Source of the DNA: Alphaproteobacteria bacterium
GTDB taxonomy: Bacteria > Pseudomonadota > Alphaproteobacteria > Caulobacterales > Maricaulaceae
Reading direction: 5' to 3'
Length of the DNA stretch: 64,000 nt
NCBI GenBank assembly: GCA_024742735.1
Contig: JANSXV010000001.1
Span: 930,001 to 994,000, forward strand
Positions within the stretch are counted from its first letter, which is position 1. Every line of letters starts with the position of its first letter. The translations under genes were made by a program, and so were the position numbers. Below, in pieces: positions 51,587-57,528 of this stretch. A model generated the notes under the pieces. That model was not told the DNA's origin. It saw only the letters and a program-made list of their open reading frames with translations, and ran no database searches.

Positions 51587-52722
51587 GAGCGCGCCTCCAG
51601 GCCGAGCATGCGGCGCTTTTCGTCTTCGCTCAGAAACACCGCCTCGCCCACCCGGCGCCAGCGCGCGGCGCGTTCTTCCGACAGGGCGGGCAGCGCATCT
51701 TCATCGGGGCTGAGCGTCAGATCCTCGCCCACCCAGGGCCTTAGCCAGGCCTGCAGCGACGCCGCCGTCTTGCGCGCCAGCGGCAGGACCGTCTGGCGAT
51801 AGAAGGCGAGGTTCGCCTCGCGGTAGTTCGAATAGGTGTTGTCGCCGGGAAGACCCAGCAGCATGGGCGGCACGCCGAAGGCCAGCGCGATCTCGCGGGC
51901 CGCTTCGCGCCTTGCTTCGATGAAGTCCATCTCGGCGGGACTGTGGCCCATGGGCTTCCAGTCGAGGCCGCCCTCCAGCAGCATGGGGCGGCCGGCATTG
52001 TCCGGGCCGGAATGCAGCGCCTCCAGCTCGTCCTTCAGGCGCTCGTATTGCTGCTCAGTCAGGCGGCCGTCGCCATCGCGGCTGGACACGACCAGAGCGC
52101 CGGACGGCCGTGCGGCGTTGTCGAGCAGCGCCTTCGCCCAGGCGCCGCCGGCCATGTGCACGTCAATGGCGCGCGCGGCCGGCTCCATGGGCGACAGGCC
52201 GTAATGATCATCGGCCGGATTGAAGAGCTTCAGGTGACAGATCGGCGAGCGCCCGCTCGCCCGGTCCCGCGCGAAGGTGCGCGCACCTTCCGCCGCGCGA
52301 TATTCCCAGCCGTCCGCCCAGCCCTTCGGCCCGGTCAGCACCCGCATGCGGTCAGGCCGCAGCGCATAGAGCGAAACCGGCGCGCCGTCCCCGCCGGTGA
52401 TCTCCAGATACGCATCGCCGGCGACCTGGAGATGGCCGTGAACCGTCTCCATGAGTTCCGCACCCGACTGGTCCGGATTGGGCCGGGCGAGAAGCGCACG
52501 CGCCTCGTCAGCGCGGCGCCCTTCGCCTGCGACCTCGATCGGGCAGGCTGAAACCGCCTCCGCGATAAGACGCACGCAGCGATGGGCCACCGCGTTGCGG
52601 CCAAATCCCTCCCGGGCGAAGGCCGCATACCCGCGCGGACTCCACGCCGCGCTCGGCCCGAAAGAGACCGCAAAGGATCGTCCGGACGCCTTCGCGTCCA
52701 GTCCGAAGAGTTTTCGAAACAT
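51583..52722 (-). CDS. GTA g3: portal protein
   Basis: 379 aa. The opening MFRKLFGLDAKA is followed by GFGRNAVAHRCVRLIAEAVSACPIEV, RPNPDQSGAELMETVHGHLQVAGDAYLEI, GLSPMEPAARAIDVH, SPAEMDFIEARREAAREIALAFGVPPMLLGLPGDNTYSNYREANLAFYRQTVLPL, all phage_portal (HK97-like) family blocks. Forms the DNA entry ring of the capsid. ATG preceded by GAAAGGTCCCCC. Separated from g2 by the repeat-DUF559-repeat insertion. Confidence 0.95.
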   Translation of the reverse strand: MFRKLFGLDAKASGRSFAVSFGPSAAWSPRGYAAFAREGFGRNAVAHRCVRLIAEAVSACPIEVAGEGRRADEARALLARPNPDQSGAELMETVHGHLQVAGDAYLEITGGDGAPVSLYALRPDRMRVLTGPKGWADGWEYRAAEGARTFARDRASGRSPICHLKLFNPADDHYGLSPMEPAARAIDVHMAGGAWAKALLDNAARPSGALVVSSRDGDGRLTEQQYERLKDELEALHSGPDNAGRPMLLEGGLDWKPMGHSPAEMDFIEARREAAREIALAFGVPPMLLGLPGDNTYSNYREANLAFYRQTVLPLARKTAASLQAWLRPWVGEDLTLSPDEDALPALSEERAARWRRVGEAVFLSEDEKRRMLGLEARS

Positions 52723-52765
52723 GGGGGACCTTTCGGGTCTCTATGGCTTGAACGTCTAATGACGC

Positions 52766-52881
52766 TCCCCCTCACCCCGACCCTCTCCCCCTCGACTGTG
52801 GGGGAGTGGGTCGGGGTGAGACGCCAGTGACTATGTTTCCCCCTCTCCCCTCTTTGAGGGGAGAGGGCCGGGGTGAGGGGT
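52766..52881. repeat. GC-rich palindromic repeat (copy B), left flank of the DUF559 gene
   Basis: Contains the hairpin CTCACCCCGACCCTCTCC ... GGAGTGGGTCGGGGTGAG (52771-52820), then a second unit CCCCCTCTCCCCTCTTTGAGGGGAGAGGGCCGGGGTGAGGGG. Same family as copy A (11056) and copy C (53291). It ends 11 bp from the DUF559 stop codon. Confidence 0.78.
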
Positions 52882-52892
52882 GTGGCGCCGAA

Positions 52893-53240
52893 CTATGACC
52901 GCTGCGCCCGCTCCACGATGGCTGCAACGATCCCGTCAACCTCCTCAAAGCTCTGTGGATTCCAGAACCGCACGACCAGCCAGCCTTGCCTTTCGAGCCA
53001 AGCGGTGCGGCGCTGGTCCTGCTCGGCCGCCCCCGCCTCCAGATGGCTGGCGCCGTCCAGCTCAACCACGAGCCTGGCTTCCGCGCAGGCGAAGTCGGCC
53101 ACGTAAGGACCTATCGGATGCTGCCGGCGAAACTTCAGGCCGCCAGGCCTCTGGCGCAGGAAGCTCCAGACGCGCCGCTCCGCCCGTGTCGCGTCTTGGC
53201 GCAGGCGGCGCGCGGCGGCGATAGGCTTTCGGCGGGACAT
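52893..53240 (-). CDS. Inserted DUF559 (Vsr-like) endonuclease-fold protein
   Basis: 115 aa from the ATG at 53240 (MSRRKPIAAARRLRQDATRAERRVW). DUF559 hallmarks: TRAERRVWSFLRQRPGGLKFRRQHPIGPYVADFAC, VVELDGASH, DQRRTAWLERQGWLVVRFWN. The Glu in AERRVW, Asp in VADFAC and Glu in VVELDG fit the very-short-patch-repair-type nuclease core. The rest of the 207-aa track frame reads through repeat C. Not a GTA gene. The whole repeat-gene-repeat unit sits between g2 and g3. Confidence 0.85.
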   Translation of the reverse strand: MSRRKPIAAARRLRQDATRAERRVWSFLRQRPGGLKFRRQHPIGPYVADFACAEARLVVELDGASHLEAGAAEQDQRRTAWLERQGWLVVRFWNPQSFEEVDGIVAAIVERAQRS

Positions 53241-53290
53241 GGTTCTAATGCTAACCGAGATTCTCGTAACAGGCGAGTCCACCTCGTGGC

Positions 53291-53430
53291 TCACCCCCTC
53301 ACCCCGACCCTCTCCCCCTTGAAGGGGGAGAGGGGGAGACGGCGGCTGCCGCTGAATATTCAAAGGCCCTACCCCCTCTCCCCTCTCGGAGGGGCTTGAG
53401 CCGCGAAGCGGATCAAGGATCGGGGTGAGG
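53291..53430. repeat. GC-rich palindromic repeat (copy C), right flank of the DUF559 gene
   Basis: Begins TCACCCCCTCACCCCGACCC, has the hairpin TCTCCCCCTTGAAGGGGGAGA, and ends GATCGGGGTGAGG, with a second unit CCCCCTCTCCCCTCTCGGAGGGG. The shared CTCACCCCGACCCTCTCC/GGGGTGAG ends match copies A and B. It lies 50 bp upstream of the DUF559 start and 18 bp from the g2 stop. Confidence 0.75.
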
Positions 53431-53448
53431 TGTGAAGCCGAAGACCCC

Positions 53449-54804
53449 TCACAACCTTCGCATCCTGGGCTCCGCCTCCTTGCCGAACAGCGCGGCCAGC
53501 GCCCACACCAGCGCATCGACGCGGTCCGGACTGCCCGTCTCCCCCTCGGACCCGAACGCGCACATCTGATCTTCCAGCGCCGGCATACGCAGGGCGTGAC
53601 CGACCCGGCCCGCCGCGTAGAGCGCGGCGATGGGTTCGGCTCTCGCGCGCTTGCCCCGGCTGGCGTGGACCAGCTTGACGGTCAGCTCCGGCGCCGCGGC
53701 CTGGAGGACGGCGCGGACCATGTCACCACCCTGATTGGCCTCGGCCACGACATGATCTGCGCCATGGACGATCACCGCTTCGCTCACCGCCCGCGCCCAG
53801 CGTTCCGGCCGGGCGCGCAGGGCGTGATCGCCCAGCACGACGGCGCGCTTGAAGCGTCCGCGGCCGGCTGACCCGGCCGCGATGATCCCGCATTCATCGC
53901 CCGTGGCGCTGGCGGGCGGATCGACCGCCACGACCACGCGTTCCACCTCGATCGCGTCCAGGCCCAGCGCCGCATCGATCATGGAGCGGGTCCACAAGGC
54001 GTCGTCTGGATCCTCGATCAGAATCCCGTCCAGCTCCTGACGCGCCAGGCGGCTGGCGCCGTACTGGGCGCGCAGAGCCTTGATGAAGCCCGGCGCCAGA
54101 TATTGCGCATTGGCCTCGGTCGACGCCCGCGTGATCGCGACACCCGGCGCGGCGATCAGCGCTTTCAGCGCCGCGATCGGCCTGGGCGTCGTCGTCACCA
54201 TCAGGCGCGGCCGTGCGCCCAGGCGCAGGCCGAAGCGCAGCGTGTCCAGCGTCTCCTGCGGCTTTTTCCACGCCGCGAATTCATCAGCCCAGGCCGCTTC
54301 GAACTGCGGCCCGCGAAGCCCGTCCGGGTCTTCGCTGGAAAAGGCATAGCCCACCGCTCCGCTGGGCCAGACGACACGGCGGCGGGAGGCTTCGAATTTC
54401 GGACGGGTCTCCTGAGGTCCGATGTTCAGAAGCCCTGAAGGCCCCGACAGCATGACCTCGCGCACATCGGCGAAGGCCGGTCCGATCAGGGCGACGCGTG
54501 CGGCGCCGGCTTGGACCTGGGCGCGGAGCCATTCAGCCCCCGCCCTCGTCTTGCCGGCGCCGCGTCCGCCCAGGAACAGCCAGGTGAGCCAGTCACCCGG
54601 AGGAGGACGCTGTTCCTCGCGAGCCCAGTGCAGCCAGTTCTCATTGATCGAGCGGTTCTCCTGCGGCGTCTTCCCCGCCAGATCGTCCATCAGCTGAGCC
54701 AGCATCTGATCGCGCGTCAGCCGCTCCGCCTCGGGCCGCGCGTCGTTTAAGCTCGTGATCAAGGAGATTTCCGAGGCGGCGTTCCAGTTCGGCGCGCGGG
54801 TCAT
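53449..54804 (-). CDS. GTA g2: terminase large subunit
   Basis: ATPase-nuclease motor that packs host DNA into the particle. About 451 aa from the ATG at 54804 (MTRAPNWNAASEIS); starts at 54705 or 54690 are also possible. Walker A is LFLGGRGAGKTRAGAEW, Walker B-like EAAWADEFAAWKKP, and the coupling motif region MVTTTPRPIAALKAL. Nuclease aspartates lie in VVVAVDPPASATGDECG and SPDRVDALVWALAALF. Typical GTA/phage terminase_6 layout. The N-terminus overlaps g1 by up to 164 bp in another frame. Confidence 0.93.
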   Translation of the reverse strand: MTRAPNWNAASEISLITSLNDARPEAERLTRDQMLAQLMDDLAGKTPQENRSINENWLHWAREEQRPPPGDWLTWLFLGGRGAGKTRAGAEWLRAQVQAGAARVALIGPAFADVREVMLSGPSGLLNIGPQETRPKFEASRRRVVWPSGAVGYAFSSEDPDGLRGPQFEAAWADEFAAWKKPQETLDTLRFGLRLGARPRLMVTTTPRPIAALKALIAAPGVAITRASTEANAQYLAPGFIKALRAQYGASRLARQELDGILIEDPDDALWTRSMIDAALGLDAIEVERVVVAVDPPASATGDECGIIAAGSAGRGRFKRAVVLGDHALRARPERWARAVSEAVIVHGADHVVAEANQGGDMVRAVLQAAAPELTVKLVHASRGKRARAEPIAALYAAGRVGHALRMPALEDQMCAFGSEGETGSPDRVDALVWALAALFGKEAEPRMRRL

Positions 54805-55186
54805 CGTGAGCGTTCGCCTCCGGCGCAGGTTCAGCCGGCTTCGCGGCGGTGTCGTTGTCCATGATCCACTCCTCCACCGCAGCGGCGGCGCGTAGTATCG
54901 CTTGCAGCGCTTTGGCCCGCCGCTCGGCCTCGACCGCTTCGCCGCGTTCCAGCGAAACAAGGGCCTCGTCGAGGCGGCGGGCCAGAGCCGCCTTGAAACG
55001 AACCGGCGCGAACGGCGGAAAGTGCGCGTCGATCCAGGCGCAGCGATCCGCAATGGTGCGCCGGTTCACGCCGTACTGATCGGCGATCCAGGCTGCGTCG
55101 TGACCCTGGGTCCACAGATCGTGAGCGGCCATCCAGTCCACCATGCGGCGACCGGCCTTGGTGTTCTCGCTGTCTTTTTCGACCAT
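54641..55186 (-). CDS. GTA g1: small terminase-like DNA-binding protein
   Basis: 181 aa frame. MVDWMAAHDLWTQGHDAAWIADQYGVNRRTIADRCAWIDAHF contains a helix-turn-helix, followed by helical RFKAALARRLDEALVSLERGEAVEAERRAKALQAILRAAAAVEEW, as in GTA gp1. The last 30 residues or so (GGAADARSDAGSADGRSGGED) look like unselected read-out of the g2 frame. First gene of the cluster. The 207 bp upstream (55187-55393) hold its promoter and that of aat; no motif there is clear enough to name. Confidence 0.8.
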   Translation of the reverse strand: MVEKDSENTKAGRRMVDWMAAHDLWTQGHDAAWIADQYGVNRRTIADRCAWIDAHFPPFAPVRFKAALARRLDEALVSLERGEAVEAERRAKALQAILRAAAAVEEWIMDNDTAAKPAEPAPEANAHDDPRAELERRLGNLLDHELKRRAARGGAADARSDAGSADGRSGGEDAAGEPLDQ

Positions 55187-55393
55187 GCCTGAACCCTAGC
55201 GCCGGCCCGCCCCGGTCGGAGCGTTTCCAGCGGATCGCGCGTTAACCCTATGAATTAAAACGCGACATTTTTGACGCAGGCCGGGATAGATGCTGCGCTT
55301 ATCCCCGCTTCTTCGCTGAAAGAGGCCGCTCACCCCCTTTCATCGTGCCCCCAAGACCCTGATGATGACCGTTGAAAGCAGGCAGGGCGGAGC

Positions 55394-56044
55394 ATGCGCG
55401 GTTTCGGGGTGAAAGAGCTGTTGGGGTGTTATGCGCGCGGCGTGTTTCCCATGGCGGAATCGCGCGGTGATCCGCGCATCTTCCTGCTAGATCCCGACGA
55501 GCGCGGCGTCATTCCCCTGGACGGGTTCCACATCCCGCGCAGCCTGAAGAAGACCGTGAAGCGCGACGTTTATCACGTCACGGTGGACCGCTGTTTCGAG
55601 ACCGTGGTGCGCGCGTGCGCCAGCCCGGCGCCGGGGCGGGAGGAGACCTGGATCAACCCGGCCATCGAGTCGCTCTATGCCGAGATGCACGCCACCGGCT
55701 ACGCCCATTCCATTGAATGCTGGAAGGACGGCGCACTGGCCGGCGGGCTCTATGGCGTGACGTTGGGCGCGGCGTTCTTCGGTGAAAGCATGTTTTCCCG
55801 CGCCACCGACGCGTCAAAGACCGCGCTGGTTCACTTGGTGGCCCGGCTTCAAGCCGGCGGGTTCCGCCTGCTCGACGCCCAGTTCACCACCGAGCATCTG
55901 GAGCGCTTCGGGGCGCAGGCCATCGGACGCGACGATTATCACGTCCAGCTCAAGGCGGCGATTTCCAGGAAGGGCGACTTCTTCAGGCTGCCCGAGGGCC
56001 TGCCAGGCGCTCAGCTCCTGCAGTCGATCACCCACACGTCATAG
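55394..56044 (+). CDS. aat: Leucyl/phenylalanyl-tRNA-protein transferase
   Basis: Adds Leu or Phe to the N-terminal Lys/Arg of proteins, marking them for ClpSAP degradation (N-end rule). 216 aa. GYARGVFPMAE-type opening (LLGCYARGVFPMAES), SLKKTVKRDVYHVTVDRCFETVVRACA, TWINPAIESLYAEMHATGYAHSIECW, GGLYGVTLGAAFFGESMFSRATDASKTALVHL and DAQFTTEHLERFGA are the family core. Its 3' end overlaps the convergent DUF2155 gene by 34 bp. Confidence 0.95.
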   Translation: MRGFGVKELLGCYARGVFPMAESRGDPRIFLLDPDERGVIPLDGFHIPRSLKKTVKRDVYHVTVDRCFETVVRACASPAPGREETWINPAIESLYAEMHATGYAHSIECWKDGALAGGLYGVTLGAAFFGESMFSRATDASKTALVHLVARLQAGGFRLLDAQFTTEHLERFGAQAIGRDDYHVQLKAAISRKGDFFRLPEGLPGAQLLQSITHTS

Positions 56045-56427
56045 ACGGGGTGCTCCAGCGGATTGAGGGCGGGATTGGACGCGAACATCCAGCCTGAGAA
56101 GATCCGCTCGCCGTCGATCTCCGCGCCGAACCCGTCGGTGCGGCGGTCATCGACCTGGAGGAAGGCGAACACTTCCGGAGGCTCTTCCGGCGGACGGCGG
56201 CGGCAATACTGGACCGTGATGGCCAGCGCGCCGAACTCCACCTCTTCGCCGACCGGCGCTTCGAAGTCGCGGGTGCGCGCGGTGACCTTGTCCAGGCCGC
56301 GAAGGATCGCGACGGAACCAGGCTGCGAACTGCGCGCAGACTGTCCCGACTGGCTGTCCTGAGCCAGTGCAGGCGCGGCTGTGACAGCGCAAAGCGCCAG
56401 AGCCAGAGCTGAGAGTGTCCCCTTCAT
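56011..56427 (-). CDS. DUF2155 periplasmic protein
   Basis: 138 aa with signal peptide (ALALALCAVTAAPALAQ). Conserved segments: VAILRGLDKVTARTRDFEAPVGEEVEFGALAITVQYCRRRPPEEPPEVFAFLQV and RIFSGWMFASNPALNPLEHPVYDVWVIDC, the DUF2155 pattern. One pair of cysteines could form a disulfide. The cluster of NDUFA12, mlaD, DUF2155 and aat genes recurs in alphaproteobacteria. Function unknown. Confidence 0.88.
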   Translation of the reverse strand: MKGTLSALALALCAVTAAPALAQDSQSGQSARSSQPGSVAILRGLDKVTARTRDFEAPVGEEVEFGALAITVQYCRRRPPEEPPEVFAFLQVDDRRTDGFGAEIDGERIFSGWMFASNPALNPLEHPVYDVWVIDCRS

Positions 56428-56468
56428 GAGCGCGATCCTAGCAAAGGCTTTGCGGCGGAACCATGACG

Positions 56469-56921
56469 TCAGTTCGATCCGCCGCCGCCGACGGCCTGGC
56501 CGATGAGGTCGAACATATCCACGGCGCCCTGGGTGAACTGGATCTCCCCGCCGGGCGCGAGCACCTCCATGGCGCCGCCGGGCTCGATCTCCACATAGGC
56601 GCCGCCCAGAAGACCAGCCGCTGCGATCTTCGCGGTGGAATCATCGGGGATCTCGATGTCGGAGCGGATCGTCAGCGTGGCTTGCGCGAAATAGGTCTGC
56701 GGGTCCAGCTCGATCGCCTGCACCGCGCCGACCGGCACGCCGGCCACACGCACTTCCGCGCCGCGCGCCAGATCGCCGACCGTGCTGAACCGCGCGGTCA
56801 GCTGATAGCTGTCGCGCCCCGGTCCCTCGTCCAGACGCCCCTGTGCGTAGAACAGAAAGGCGCCCGCAGCGATCAGCACCGCAAGGCCGAGCAGGGTTTC
56901 AAGCACCGCGCCGCCGCGCAT
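56469..56921 (-). CDS. mlaD: MlaD-type MCE protein of outer-membrane lipid asymmetry transport
   Basis: 150 aa. N-terminal anchor (VLETLLGLAVLIAAGAFLFYA), then one MCE domain: YQLTARFSTVGDLARGAEVRVAGVPVGAVQAIELDP, STAKIAAAGLLGGAYVEIEPGG. The C-terminal helix GAVDMFDLIGQAV resembles the hydrophobic pore helix of MlaD. Forms hexameric rings carrying phospholipid between membranes. mlaE, mlaF and mlaC are not in the window. Confidence 0.9.
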   Translation of the reverse strand: MRGGAVLETLLGLAVLIAAGAFLFYAQGRLDEGPGRDSYQLTARFSTVGDLARGAEVRVAGVPVGAVQAIELDPQTYFAQATLTIRSDIEIPDDSTAKIAAAGLLGGAYVEIEPGGAMEVLAPGGEIQFTQGAVDMFDLIGQAVGGGGSN

Positions 56922-56924
56922 GGC

Positions 56925-57338
56925 CTAGTCTCCCGGCGTCCACGCCTCATAGTCACCGACGGTGCGCTGGCGATGGCGTTCGGAGCCCTCATGGAGAGAG
57001 CCCTTCGGCCGGTAGGCGTGCAGCGTGCCGGTGAGATTGGGTTGATGGTCCTGCTCCCAGGCGCGCCGGGGAAGCGGCGTGTCGCTGGGCGCCTCGTCGA
57101 AGGTGTGGTGCAGCCAGCCATGCCAGTCCGACGGCACCCGCGAGGCGTCGGCATAGCCGTTGAACACCACCCAGCGGCGCTGCTTGCCGTCTGCGCCGGT
57201 GCCGCCCTTGCGCTCGCGGTAATACTTGTTGCCGAACGCGTCCTCGCCGACGAGTTCGCCGGAGCGCCAGATGGTGAAGGCCGCGCCCGCGGACGCGCCG
57301 TTCCACCAGGTGAAGATTTTTGAAAGCAGGCCGAGCAT
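56925..57338 (-). CDS. NADH:ubiquinone oxidoreductase accessory subunit, NDUFA12 type
   Basis: 137 aa from the ATG at 57338 with GAAGGAC 4 nt upstream; the longer track frame is rejected. WWNGASAGAAFTIWRSGELVGEDAFGNKYYRER and RRWVVFNGYADASRVPSDWHGWLHHTFDEAP are the NDUFA12/B17.2 signature, shared by alphaproteobacterial and mitochondrial complex I. Ends 3 bp before mlaD. Confidence 0.93.
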   Translation of the reverse strand: MLGLLSKIFTWWNGASAGAAFTIWRSGELVGEDAFGNKYYRERKGGTGADGKQRRWVVFNGYADASRVPSDWHGWLHHTFDEAPSDTPLPRRAWEQDHQPNLTGTLHAYRPKGSLHEGSERHRQRTVGDYEAWTPGD

Positions 57339-57528
57339 GACGTCCTTCGGTCCTCGAAACAAAGCTTGGCCCGTATATGCATCCCGCATCCGCCCCGGTC
57401 CAGAGCCGGACGCGGCTCAGCCATGAATTGTCCGGCCAGCGTTGCGATAACGCCGCTTCGCGCTTCGACTCCGCGGGCGAACGCCCTGTACCATGGCGGT
57501 GATTCGAATCGCCCGCGAGGAGCTTTCC

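Larger units (their letters stand above)
38580..55186 (-). mobile_element. Gene transfer agent (RcGTA-like) structural cluster, g1 to g15, with inserted cargo genes
   Basis: Sixteen minus-strand genes follow the RcGTA order: g1 small terminase, g2 large terminase, g3 portal, g3.5, g4 protease, g5 capsid, g6 adaptor, g8 terminator, g9 tail tube, g10, g10.1, g11 tape measure, g12 distal tail, g13 hub, g14 peptidase, g15 tip. No integrase, repressor, replication or lysis gene is present, which separates it from a prophage. All reading frames are open. g7 is absent. Five extra genes and three coding-strand terminators interrupt it. Known regulators of such clusters (CtrA, GafA/GafYZ) lie elsewhere in genomes; none is in the window. 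Confidence 0.9.

Noticed and set aside
38580-55186. Interpretation of the head-tail cluster as an ordinary prophage
   Set aside because: No integrase, repressor, replication or holin genes and no att-like repeats at its ends; gene order matches GTA clusters instead.
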